Source of the DNA: an uncultured Eubacteriales bacterium
Lineage (GTDB): Bacteria; Bacillota; Clostridia; Oscillospirales; Oscillospiraceae
NCBI GenBank assembly: GCA_900549645.1
Contig: URPD01000041.1
Coordinates: forward strand, 1-17,702
Length of the DNA stretch: 17,702 nt
Reading direction: 5' to 3'
This document shows positions 6,703 through 14,707 of the stretch, one piece after another (position 1 is the stretch's first letter; each line of letters starts with the position of its first letter). Position numbers and translations under genes: made by a program. The notes below the pieces were generated by a model. That model did no database searches. It had not been told where the DNA came from and worked only from the letters and a program-made list of their open reading frames with translations.

Positions 6703-8028
6703 ATGGAAACAGTCACCGTTTTGGGCGCCGGACTTGCCGGAAGCGAGTGCGCATGGCAGCTTGCGAAGCGCGGAATAAAGGTCAGGCTTATCGAGATGAA
6801 GCCGGAGAAATATACCCCCGCGCACAAGGCCGCGGGCTTTGCGGAGCTTGTCTGCTCAAATTCACTGCGCAGTGACGAGCTGAGCAACGCCGTCGGGCTT
6901 CTCAAGGCGGAGATGCGGAAGATGGGTTCGCTCATCATGGAGTCCGCGGATGCAAACCGCGTGGCCGCGGGCGGCGCGCTTGCCGTTGACCGCGAGGGCT
7001 TTTCGGAGTATATAACCCGCGCGCTCAAGGAGCATGAGAACATTGAACTCATAACCGCCGAGGCGGATAAGATACCCGACGGCGAGGTCGTCATCGCAAC
7101 CGGCCCCCTCAGCAGCGATGCGATAGCGGCGGAGATAGAAAAGCTCTGCCCGGACAGCGATCTGCACTTTTACGACGCCGTCGCCCCGATAGTCACGCTT
7201 GAGAGCGTCGACATGGATAACGCGTTCTTCGCTTCGCGCTACGACAAGGGTACGGCGGATTATGTAAACTGCCCGATGACGAAGGAGGAATATCTCGCCT
7301 TCGTGACCGAGCTTGTCAGCGCGAAAGAGGCCGAGGTGCACGGCTTTGACGACGGCGGGGTATTCGAGGGCTGTATGCCGGTTGAGGTCATGGCGCGCCG
7401 CGGGGTGGACACTCTGCGCTACGGCCCGCTGAAGCCGGTCGGCCTTATCGACCCGCGCACCGGACATGAAAATTACGCGGTCGTCCAGCTTCGGCGGGAC
7501 AATGCCGACGGCACGATATATAACATGGTCGGCTTCCAGACTCACCTCACATGGGGCGAGCAGAAGCGCGTGTTCTCGATGATACCGGCGCTGAAAAACG
7601 CGGAGTTCGTGCGCTACGGCGTCATGCACCGTAATACGTATCTGAATAGCCCCAAGCTCCTCGACCGCTATTACCGGCTGAGAAGCGACCCGCGCATCAG
7701 CTTTGCCGGGCAGATGACCGGCGTCGAGGGCTATGTTGAGTCTGCCGCCTCCGGTATGCTCGTCGGCATCGAGACTGCGGCGCGCGTACTCGGCATGGAG
7801 CCGGTGGACTTCCCGCAGGAGACCGCGATAGGCGCGCTGGGGCTGTACATCTCCGGCGGCAGCGTCGGCGATTTCCAGCCGATGAATATAAATTTCGGCA
7901 TAATAAGCCCCCTAGGTTACAGGGTCAAGGGTAAGAGAAACAAAAACGCCGCGATATCCGAGCGCGCGCTCGGCGTTATCGACGGCCTTATGGCAAAGGA
8001 GGTTTTCCACTGTGAGGATAATCGTTGA
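6703..8028 (+). CDS. trmFO: tRNA (uracil-54-C5)-methyltransferase TrmFO, folate/FAD-dependent
   Basis: A 441-residue flavoprotein that makes ribothymidine at position 54 in the T-loop of tRNA, using methylenetetrahydrofolate as carbon donor and reduced FAD. The N-terminal dinucleotide-binding fold is VTVLGAGLAGSECAWQLAKRG (4-24). The CSNSLRSDELSNAVGLLKAEM block (51-71) contains Cys51 and FEGCMPVEVMARRG contains Cys224; their spacing equals that of the Cys53/Cys226 pair of the Bacillus subtilis enzyme. ATGPLSS (132-138) and the C-terminal GQMTGVEGYVESAASG are also family hallmarks. Full length for the family. The ATG follows TAAGGA (6688-6693), only 5 bases after topA. The end overlaps plsX by 17 bases. 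Topoisomerase-trmFO linkage is usual in Firmicutes, where the gene was once called gid. Confidence 0.97.
   Translation: METVTVLGAGLAGSECAWQLAKRGIKVRLIEMKPEKYTPAHKAAGFAELVCSNSLRSDELSNAVGLLKAEMRKMGSLIMESADANRVAAGGALAVDREGFSEYITRALKEHENIELITAEADKIPDGEVVIATGPLSSDAIAAEIEKLCPDSDLHFYDAVAPIVTLESVDMDNAFFASRYDKGTADYVNCPMTKEEYLAFVTELVSAKEAEVHGFDDGGVFEGCMPVEVMARRGVDTLRYGPLKPVGLIDPRTGHENYAVVQLRRDNADGTIYNMVGFQTHLTWGEQKRVFSMIPALKNAEFVRYGVMHRNTYLNSPKLLDRYYRLRSDPRISFAGQMTGVEGYVESAASGMLVGIETAARVLGMEPVDFPQETAIGALGLYISGGSVGDFQPMNINFGIISPLGYRVKGKRNKNAAISERALGVIDGLMAKEVFHCEDNR
7995..8002 (+). promoter_or_regulatory. Strong ribosome binding site fixing the GTG start of plsX
   Basis: AAAGGAGG lies inside the end of trmFO, 9 bases before the GTG at 8012. 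It is one of the best Shine-Dalgarno matches in the window and supports a GTG start giving MRIIVDAMGGDNAP, the usual N terminus of PlsX. Confidence 0.8.
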
Positions 8029-9040
8029 CGCAATGGGCGGCGATAACGCACCGGAGGAAATAGTAAAGGGCGCGGTGCGCGCGAAGAGAGAGCTTGGCGT
8101 GGACGTCACCCTCGTCGGCATCGAGGACAAGGTTAGAGCCTGCCTCAAGGCCGAGGGCAGTGCCGACGGCGAGATTGAGGTCGTCAATGCCAGCGAGATA
8201 ATCACCATGGAGGACGACCCCAGCACCGCAACCCGCCGTAAGAAGGATTCGTCCATGGCGGTCGCGCTCACGATGCTCAAGGACGGCAAGGGCGACGCGG
8301 TCGTTTCCGCGGGCAGCACCGGCGCGCTCCTTACCGGGGCGACGCTGACCGTCAAGCGCATCCGCGGCATCCGCCGCGCTGCGATGGCGCCCGTTCTTCC
8401 GAGCGGGGAGCACGGCGTCATGCTCATCGACTGCGGCGCGAACGTCGAGTGTACGGCGGAGTATCTGCTTCAGTTTGCGTATATGGGCAGCTTCTACGCC
8501 AAGAAGCTCATGGGCTGTGAGAACCCGCGCGTCGGCCTTCTGAACGTCGGCACCGAGGACACCAAGGGTGGCGAGCTTCAGCATCAGGCTTTCGCGCTGC
8601 TGAAGGAGGCGCACGAAGAGGGGCGCATCAATTTCGTCGGCAACGTCGAGGGCACGGGCGTTTTCGCCGGTGCGGCGGACGTAGTAGTCACCGACGGCTT
8701 TACCGGCAACGTCCTTCTCAAGAGCACCGAGGGCGTTATCAAATACATGATGAAGCAGCTCAAGGGCGTGTTCTATAAGAACACCGCCAATAAGCTCGCG
8801 GCGGCGGTGCTGAAAAAGGATCTCGGCGTTATGAAGAAGTCAATGGACGTCAACGAGGTCGGCGGCACGGCGATGATCGGCATCAGCAAGCCCGTCATCA
8901 AGGCGCACGGTTCCTCCAACGCCGCCTGCATCTTCTCCGCGATGCGTCAGGCGCAGAGCTTTGCCGAGTCCGGCATAATTTCCGACATAGAGGCAAACAT
9001 CGAATACATGAAGCTCAGAACCGAGGCAAAAGCGGAATGA
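8012..9040 (+). CDS. plsX: Phosphate acyltransferase PlsX
   Basis: A 342-residue peripheral membrane enzyme that converts acyl-ACP and phosphate to acyl-phosphate, the donor used by PlsY in the first step of glycerophospholipid synthesis. It begins MRIIVDAMGGDNAP (1-14), the family signature. It then has DDPSTATRRKKDSSMAVAL (68-86), DAVVSAGSTGALLTGA (95-110), LIDCGANVEC (138-147), GLLNVGTEDTKGGELQ (175-190), NFVGNVEGTGVFAGAADVVVTDGFTGN (207-233) and AHGSS (298-302). The length is normal. The gene starts inside trmFO and its stop overlaps the rnc ATG by 4 bases. In many Firmicutes fabD, fabG and acpP lie between plsX and rnc; here they are absent. Confidence 0.97.
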   Translation: MRIIVDAMGGDNAPEEIVKGAVRAKRELGVDVTLVGIEDKVRACLKAEGSADGEIEVVNASEIITMEDDPSTATRRKKDSSMAVALTMLKDGKGDAVVSAGSTGALLTGATLTVKRIRGIRRAAMAPVLPSGEHGVMLIDCGANVECTAEYLLQFAYMGSFYAKKLMGCENPRVGLLNVGTEDTKGGELQHQAFALLKEAHEEGRINFVGNVEGTGVFAGAADVVVTDGFTGNVLLKSTEGVIKYMMKQLKGVFYKNTANKLAAAVLKKDLGVMKKSMDVNEVGGTAMIGISKPVIKAHGSSNAACIFSAMRQAQSFAESGIISDIEANIEYMKLRTEAKAE

Positions 9041-9714
9041 ACAGTCTGGAAGAAAAAATCGGCTATCAGTTTAAAAATGCACAGCTTCTCGAAACGGCAC
9101 TGACCCACAGCTCCTATGCCAACGAGCGCCATTCTCCGGCCTGCCGGAGCTATGAGCGGCTGGAGTTTCTGGGCGACTCGATACTCGGCATCGTGACGGC
9201 GGACTTCCTGTATCACCGTGAGCCGGAGTTGCCGGAGGGGCGCATGACGCGTCTGCGCGCGGAGCTTGTCTGCGAGACGAGCCTGCACAAGGTTGCGCTT
9301 GAGCTTGGCATCAGCGAATATATGCGCCTTGGCCGCGGCGAAGAGCACACCGGAGGGCGGCAGCGCCCGTCGATACTCGCGGACATGGTCGAGGCGATCA
9401 TCGCCGCCATGTACATCGACAGCGGCATGGAGCAGGCGCGCGAGTTTATAATGACCCGCGTTCTCAAGGACGCGAAGATCGACGATAGCCACCGCACGGC
9501 GGATTATAAGACCGAGCTTCAGGAGCTTGTGCAGCGCCGCAGTAATCAGCATATCAGCTATGAGCTTATCGGCGAGAGCGGCCCTGACCACTGCAAGACC
9601 TTTACCTTTCAGGTCTGCGTCAACGGGCTTCCCGTCGGCGAGGGCAGCGGCAGGACGAAGAAGGAAGCCGAGCAGCAGGCCGCCGGAAGAGCGCTGGAGG
9701 CGATGAGAGAGTGA
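9037..9714 (+). CDS. rnc: Ribonuclease III
   Basis: A 225-residue double-strand-specific endoribonuclease that trims rRNA precursors and structured mRNAs. The catalytic domain (about 1-145) has the signature ERLEFLGDSIL (40-50) with Glu43 and Asp47, and the second acidic pair Asp116/Glu119 in SILADMVEAIIAA (112-124). The C-terminal double-stranded RNA-binding domain (about 156-224) starts DYKTELQELVQ and ends GRTKKEAEQQAAGRALEAM. Its ATG overlaps the plsX stop (ATGA) with only a poor ribosome site in front, so translation probably depends on coupling. The end overlaps the radical SAM gene by 4 bases. The rnc-smc-ftsY neighbourhood is conserved in Firmicutes. Confidence 0.98.
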   Translation: MNSLEEKIGYQFKNAQLLETALTHSSYANERHSPACRSYERLEFLGDSILGIVTADFLYHREPELPEGRMTRLRAELVCETSLHKVALELGISEYMRLGRGEEHTGGRQRPSILADMVEAIIAAMYIDSGMEQAREFIMTRVLKDAKIDDSHRTADYKTELQELVQRRSNQHISYELIGESGPDHCKTFTFQVCVNGLPVGEGSGRTKKEAEQQAAGRALEAMRE

Positions 9715-10730
9715 GCGCGAGAGAAAGCATCATCCCCGTTTTCGTGCCGCATCTCGGCTGCCCGAACGACTGTGTGTTCTGTAATCAGCGCCGCATATCC
9801 GGCGCGCAGGAGCCTGCCGGGGTCGAAAATGTGAAAAACGCGATAGAGTCAGCAGCCGCCTTGCCCCGCAACGGGGCGAAGCGGCAACTGGCGTTTTATG
9901 GGGGCAGCTTCACGGCTATCCCATCCTGCCAGCAGGAGGCGCTGCTGGGCGCGGCGAAGGAGTATCTTGACCGCGGCGAGATAGACGCGATACGGCTCTC
10001 CACGCGGCCTGACGCGATAGATGGCGCAGTGCTGGCGCGGCTGAAGAGATACGGCGTGGAGACAATAGAGCTTGGCGCGCAGTCGCTGTGCGACGAGATA
10101 CTGCTGCTGTCCGGGCGCGGCCACACGGCGGCGGACGTTGTAAATGCGTCGGAGCAGATAAAGGCCGCAGGCTTCCGGCTGATACTCCAGATGATGACCG
10201 GACTCCCCGGCGACAGCGTGGAGCGCACAGTGTACACGGCGAAGAAGATAATCGCTCTGCACCCGGATGGCGTGCGCATATACCCGACCGTCATAGTGCG
10301 CGACACCGCGCTTTACGATCTGTGGCAGGCGGGGGAATATAAGGAGCACACGGTTGCCGACGCGGTGGAATACTGCGCGGCGATAGTGCCGCTTTTTGAG
10401 GCGGCGGGGATACCGATAATCCGCCTCGGCCTGAACCCGACGGACGAGCTGTCCGGCGGCGCGGCGGCGGGCGGCGCGTATCATCCGGCGCTGGGCGAGC
10501 TGGTGAAAAGCCGCCTTATGCTCTACAAAATGCGCGGCACCCTGAACGGCATTCCTGCGGGAAGCCGGGTCACGCTCGGCGTGAATAAGAGCCGCGTTTC
10601 ACAGGCCGTTGGCCAGCATCGGGAAAATATCTCCCGCCTGACGGCTGAATTCGGCCTCAAGGAGCTGAAAATACGCGGAATTGACGCGGAAAAAGATGAA
10701 ATTTCCATAGATTCCATTGAAAAAGCCTGA
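9711..10730 (+). CDS. Elp3-like radical SAM protein without acetyltransferase domain
   Basis: A 339-residue radical S-adenosylmethionine protein. The cluster motif is GCPNDCVFC (16-24), with Cys17, Cys21 and Cys24 to hold a [4Fe-4S] cluster. It is followed by AFYGGSFTAIP (61-71, the GGE-equivalent), RLSTRPDAID (95-104), YGVETIELGAQSL (114-126) and a C-terminal region of about 100 residues. The core resembles the radical SAM half of Elp3, but there is no GNAT domain, which this length leaves no room for. Related proteins occur between rnc and smc in other Clostridia. The substrate is unknown; annotation as coproporphyrinogen oxidase would be unsafe. The GTG start at 9711 overlaps the rnc stop. 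The gene end also carries the -35 box of the smc promoter. Confidence 0.88.
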   Translation: MSARESIIPVFVPHLGCPNDCVFCNQRRISGAQEPAGVENVKNAIESAAALPRNGAKRQLAFYGGSFTAIPSCQQEALLGAAKEYLDRGEIDAIRLSTRPDAIDGAVLARLKRYGVETIELGAQSLCDEILLLSGRGHTAADVVNASEQIKAAGFRLILQMMTGLPGDSVERTVYTAKKIIALHPDGVRIYPTVIVRDTALYDLWQAGEYKEHTVADAVEYCAAIVPLFEAAGIPIIRLGLNPTDELSGGAAAGGAYHPALGELVKSRLMLYKMRGTLNGIPAGSRVTLGVNKSRVSQAVGQHRENISRLTAEFGLKELKIRGIDAEKDEISIDSIEKA

Positions 10731-10745
10731 GATATATAATATAAT
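10717..10745 (+). promoter_or_regulatory. Sigma-A-type promoter for smc-ftsY-rdgB-yhbY
   Basis: TTGAAA (10717-10722), a 17-bp spacer and TATAAT (10740-10745) overlap the end of the radical SAM gene and the 49-base AT-rich gap. The start point would be near 10752, leaving a leader of under 30 bases. A second TATAAT at 10735-10740 is less well spaced. Upstream genes may also read through, since no terminator is visible. Confidence 0.7.
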
Positions 10746-10766
10746 TACTTGTTAAGTTTTAAAATC

Positions 10767-10772
10767 AGAGGT
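10767..10772 (+). promoter_or_regulatory. Ribosome binding site fixing the TTG start of smc
   Basis: AGAGGT lies 7 bases before the TTG at 10780. The protein from this TTG begins MYLKALEIQGFKSFA, exactly the conserved SMC N terminus. No in-frame ATG or GTG would retain it. Confidence 0.75.
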
Positions 10773-10779
10773 TATTCAT

Positions 10780-13700
10780 TTGTACTTAAAAGCACTGGAG
10801 ATACAGGGATTCAAATCCTTCGCCGATAAAACGCGGCTTACGTTTGAAAAAGATATAACCGCCATTGTCGGGCCGAACGGCTCCGGCAAGTCGAACATAT
10901 CCGACGCCATACTCTGGGTTATGGGCGAGCAGCGGACAAAGGCTCTGCGCGGCTCGAAAATGGAGGACGTCATTTTCGGCGGCACGGAGAAGCGCAGTCC
11001 GCTGGGCTTTGCGCAGGTGTCGCTGATAATTGATAACTCCGACCACATCTTCGACTATGACAGCAGCGAGATAATGCTGACCCGCCGCTATTACCGCAGC
11101 GGCGACAGCGAGTATTACATCAACCGCGAGTCGGTCAGGCTCAAGGATATAAACAGCCTTCTCATGGATACCGGCCTTGGCCGCGACGGCTATTCGATAA
11201 TCGGTCAGGGGCGCATCGCGGAGATCGTCTCCACCAAGAGCACCGACCGGCGCGAGGTCTTCGAGGAAGCGGCGGGCATATCCCGCTTCCGCTACCGCAA
11301 GGAGGAGGCGGAGCGCAAGCTCGAAAAAACGGAGGAAAATCTCCTCCGCGTGAACGACAAGATAGAAGAGCTTGAGATTCAGGTAGGGCCGCTGAAAAAG
11401 CAGGCCGAGACCGCAAAAAAATATCTGAAACTGCGCGACGAACTGCGCGTGCAGGAGATATCCGTCTGGATGGAGACGCTGGACAAGCTTCGCTCTCAGG
11501 CGGACAATATCAAGACCGAGTATGAGCAGTCCAGAACCGAGCTGGAGCAGGCTAGGGCGGAGCTTCAGGCGCTGTATTCCTCGTCCGAGAGCATAACCGA
11601 GCGTATGCACCAGAAGGACGTCGAGACGGAGCATGCGCGCGAGCGCCTGTCCGCCGCCGAGGCGACGGAATCCGAATGTGAGGCGAACGCCGCGGTGCTT
11701 CGCGCCAACGTCCAGAGCAGCAAGGAGAGTATGCAGCGTATGCTCGACGATATCGCGGATCAGGAGAACCGCGTAAGCGAGATACGCGGCCGCATGGACG
11801 AGGGGCAGAAGCGCATTGACGAAATAAACGCCGCGCTCCGCGAGCTTGAGCAGAAAACCGCGCAGAATAACAACGTGCTCGACGGCTGCCGCATGAAGCT
11901 GCAAAGCCGCGAGCAGATAGTGAACCAGCTTTCCGAGCGCTCGACGAAGCTCAATATCGACGCGCGAAGCATGGATTCGCGCATAAATATGCTCTCCGAG
12001 ATGGAGAAGGACTATGACGGCTACTCACGCGCTGTCAAGACGATAATGCGCGAGACTCAGCGCGGCAACCTGCGCGGCATTCACGGCCCCGTTGCAAACC
12101 TCGTCCGTACGGACGACGAATGTGCCCTCGCAATAGAGACGGCGCTGGGCGCTGCGGCGCAGAATATAGTCGTCGACACGCAAAACGACGGCCGCAGTGC
12201 GATAGAGCTTTTAAAGCGCATGGACGCCGGACGGGCGACGTTCCTGCCCGTCGACACCATCCGCGGCAGCGTGATGCGCGACGCGCCGGTAAACGATCCG
12301 GGCTTCGTCGGCATCGCAAGCGAGCTTGCGGAATTTGACGATAAATATGAACAGATATTCCTGAACCTGCTGGGCAGAACCGTTGTGGCGGAATCTCTCG
12401 CCGCCGCGGTGCGCATGTCGAAGGCGAGCGGGAACCGCCTGCGCATCGTTACGCTGGACGGGCAGCTGATAAACGCCGGCGGCTCGATGACCGGCGGCAG
12501 CAGCGCCAAGGGCAGCGGCATAATCTCCCGCGCAAACGAGCTTGAGAAGCTGAAAAAGCAGCGCACCGGACTCGCCGAAAAGGTGAAGTCCTGCGACGCG
12601 GAGCTTGAGCGGGCGAAGTCGAACCTTGCCGCCGTCCGCTATCAGCTGGATATGGCGCTGGAGGATCAGGCGGAACTGCGCAGCGGCGTCTCCTCAAACG
12701 AGTCGGAGAAGCGGGCGACCGAGAACTCAGTGCATCAGCTCTCCCTCCTGCTTGACAGCCTGACCGGGGACAGCGAGGCGCGGCGGAACGCCGTCGCGGC
12801 GCACGAGCGTCAGATAGAGCAGTTCGAGCAGAGACTCGAAGAAAAAAACGCGAGACTTGCGGAGATAAACGCCGATATCCGCGCGATAAAGGACGAGATA
12901 GCGAAGATAAGCGCCAGCAAAATAGAGCTGGAGGGGAAGCGCACCCGCGCCGAGAAGGACGCACAGCAGCGCAACAGCGACATCATCGACCTTGAGCGCC
13001 GCACCGCGAAGATAGAGCAGCGCAAGCTCGCCGCCGAGATGGAGGAGAAGCAGCTGCTTGATAAGCTCTGGGATAACTATGAGCTGAGTCACAGCGCCGC
13101 GAACGCAGTCCGCCAGCCGGTGGAGAATCTTCAGAAGGCGACAAAGGCGATAAACGAACTGCGCCGCGAGATAAACTCCCTCGGCAACCCGAATCTGGGC
13201 GCAATAGACGAGTATGAGCGCGTCAACACCCGCTACGAGTTCCTGACCGGTCAGCGGGACGACGTTGACAAGGCCAAGAGCGAATTGCTCGGCATAATAA
13301 ACGACATCACTTCCGAGATGAAGGACGTGTTCCTGACGCACTTCCGCCAGATAGACGAGTGCTTCCGGCAGACGTTTCTGGAGCTGTTCGGCGGCGGCAA
13401 GGCGGCGCTTGTGCTTGAGGATGAGAGCAACGTCCTTGAGTGCGGCATAGAGATAAAGGTTCAGCCGCCCGGCAAGGCGCTGTCAAATATCAGCCTGCTG
13501 TCCGGCGGCGAGATGGCCTTCGTCGCAATCGCGCTGTACTTTGCGATTCTGAAGGTGCGCCCGACTCCGTTCTGCGTCATGGACGAGATCGAAGCCGCGC
13601 TCGACGAGGCGAATGTCACGCGCTATGCCGAGTATATGCGCCGCATGTCCGACAAGACGCAGTTCCTCGTCATCACGCACCGCCGCGGCACCATGGAGGA

Positions 13701-13797
13701 GGCCGACATGCTCTACGGCGTGACGATGCAGGAAAAGGGCGTGTCCACCGTGATAGAGCTTGACCTCGAAAACGCACAGAAAACAATAGAGGAGTAA
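10780..13797 (+). CDS. smc: Chromosome segregation ATPase SMC, short-armed
   Basis: A 1005-residue SMC, the core ATPase of the bacterial condensin that extrudes and organises chromosomal DNA with ScpA and ScpB. The N-terminal head has FKSFADKT (11-18) and Walker A GPNGSGKS (31-38). A first coiled-coil arm runs about 166-425, and the hinge about 430-575 has GIHGPVANLV (432-441) and ends GGSMTGGS (567-574). A second arm runs about 577-845. The C-terminal head has the signature LLSGGEMAF (906-914) and Walker B FCVMDEIEAALDE (931-943). Family members are usually nearer 1180 residues (B. subtilis 1186); the deficit is shared by both arms and the frame is intact, so this is a natural short form and not a deletion of a domain. 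TTG start. scpA/scpB are not in this window. It is 4 bases from ftsY. Confidence 0.97.
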   Translation: MYLKALEIQGFKSFADKTRLTFEKDITAIVGPNGSGKSNISDAILWVMGEQRTKALRGSKMEDVIFGGTEKRSPLGFAQVSLIIDNSDHIFDYDSSEIMLTRRYYRSGDSEYYINRESVRLKDINSLLMDTGLGRDGYSIIGQGRIAEIVSTKSTDRREVFEEAAGISRFRYRKEEAERKLEKTEENLLRVNDKIEELEIQVGPLKKQAETAKKYLKLRDELRVQEISVWMETLDKLRSQADNIKTEYEQSRTELEQARAELQALYSSSESITERMHQKDVETEHARERLSAAEATESECEANAAVLRANVQSSKESMQRMLDDIADQENRVSEIRGRMDEGQKRIDEINAALRELEQKTAQNNNVLDGCRMKLQSREQIVNQLSERSTKLNIDARSMDSRINMLSEMEKDYDGYSRAVKTIMRETQRGNLRGIHGPVANLVRTDDECALAIETALGAAAQNIVVDTQNDGRSAIELLKRMDAGRATFLPVDTIRGSVMRDAPVNDPGFVGIASELAEFDDKYEQIFLNLLGRTVVAESLAAAVRMSKASGNRLRIVTLDGQLINAGGSMTGGSSAKGSGIISRANELEKLKKQRTGLAEKVKSCDAELERAKSNLAAVRYQLDMALEDQAELRSGVSSNESEKRATENSVHQLSLLLDSLTGDSEARRNAVAAHERQIEQFEQRLEEKNARLAEINADIRAIKDEIAKISASKIELEGKRTRAEKDAQQRNSDIIDLERRTAKIEQRKLAAEMEEKQLLDKLWDNYELSHSAANAVRQPVENLQKATKAINELRREINSLGNPNLGAIDEYERVNTRYEFLTGQRDDVDKAKSELLGIINDITSEMKDVFLTHFRQIDECFRQTFLELFGGGKAALVLEDESNVLECGIEIKVQPPGKALSNISLLSGGEMAFVAIALYFAILKVRPTPFCVMDEIEAALDEANVTRYAEYMRRMSDKTQFLVITHRRGTMEEADMLYGVTMQEKGVSTVIELDLENAQKTIEE

Positions 13798-13801
13798 ATA
13801 C

Positions 13802-14707
13802 ATGGGATTTTTCGATAAAATATTTGGCGGCCTGACCAAGACCCGCCGCAATCTTGAGGAGCTTGAGGAGATATTCCAGAGCTATAAGCCCGACAATGAG
13901 GACTTCTACGACGAGCTTGAAGAGCTGCTTGTGATGTCCGACGTCGGCGCGGCAACTGCGGCGAAGGTCGTGCAGGGACTCAAGAAGATGACTTGGGAGC
14001 GCCGCTTCCGCTATGGCGGCGAGGCGCGCGAGGGACTTATCGAGATACTGACAAAGCTTCTGAACGTCGGCGACACGGCGCTGAAGCTCGACACCAAGCC
14101 CTCGGTCATCCTCATGGTCGGTGTCAACGGCGTCGGCAAGACGACGACCATCGGCAAGCTCGCTGCCCAGCTCAAGGCGGAGGGCAAAAACGTGCTTCTC
14201 TGCGCGGGTGATACCTTCCGTGCCGCCGCCGCCGAGCAGCTCGGCATCTGGGCGGAGCGCTCCGGGGTGGACATCGTCCGCCACGAGGAGGGCAGCGATC
14301 CCGCCGCCGTCGTGTATGACGGTATCTGCGCCGCCAAGGCGAGAAACAGCGACGTAATTATCATCGACACCGCCGGCCGCCTGCACAATAAGGCCAACCT
14401 TATGAACGAGCTGAGCAAAATCCGCCGCATAATCGACCGCGAGCTGCCTGAGGCGGACGTCGAGACGCTGATGGTGCTCGACGCGACGACCGGCCAGAAC
14501 GGACTTTTGCAGGCCAAGCAGTTTCTTGACAGCTCCCGCCTCACCGGCATCGTCCTCACGAAGCTTGACGGCACGGCCAAGGGCGGCATAGTGTTCGCCA
14601 TCACGAGCGAGCTGAACATTCCGGTCAAGTATGTCGGCGTGGGCGAGGGGATAGACGACCTCATCCCGTTTGACGCAAAGACCTTCGCGGAGGCGCTGTT
14701 CAAATGA
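13802..14707 (+). CDS. ftsY: Signal recognition particle receptor FtsY
   Basis: A 301-residue SRP-type GTPase that receives ribosome-SRP complexes at the membrane and hands them to SecYEG. The N-terminal part is short (MGFFDKIFGGLTKTRRNL) with no long acidic domain, as usual for Firmicutes. The helical N domain covers about 1-95. The G domain has P-loop GVNGVGKTTT (107-116), DTFRAAAAEQL (137-147), DTAGR (189-193), TKLD (253-256) and the closing GVGEGIDDLIPFDA (279-292). AGAGGAG (13788-13794), within the end of smc, is the ribosome site 7 bases from the ATG. smc-ftsY adjacency is classic in Firmicutes. The stop overlaps the rdgB start. Confidence 0.98.
   Translation: MGFFDKIFGGLTKTRRNLEELEEIFQSYKPDNEDFYDELEELLVMSDVGAATAAKVVQGLKKMTWERRFRYGGEAREGLIEILTKLLNVGDTALKLDTKPSVILMVGVNGVGKTTTIGKLAAQLKAEGKNVLLCAGDTFRAAAAEQLGIWAERSGVDIVRHEEGSDPAAVVYDGICAAKARNSDVIIIDTAGRLHNKANLMNELSKIRRIIDRELPEADVETLMVLDATTGQNGLLQAKQFLDSSRLTGIVLTKLDGTAKGGIVFAITSELNIPVKYVGVGEGIDDLIPFDAKTFAEALFK

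Noticed and set aside
10747..10765. Terminator between the radical SAM gene and smc
   Set aside because: ACTTGTTAAGT can form only a 4-bp stem before TTTTAAAA, which is too weak to terminate.
10786..11904. Reverse-strand open frame of 372 codons opposite smc
   Set aside because: The Leu/Ala-rich translation mirrors the Glu/Lys-rich coiled coil on the other strand, so it is an artefact of codon periodicity.
13265..13293. TTGACA inside smc as a promoter
   Set aside because: No -10-like hexamer occurs at 16-18 bases; the nearest AT-rich stretch is about 23 bases away.
10780..13797. smc as a frameshifted or internally deleted pseudogene because of its short length
   Set aside because: Both heads, the hinge and the catalytic motifs are present in one open frame, and the shortening is balanced between the two arms.
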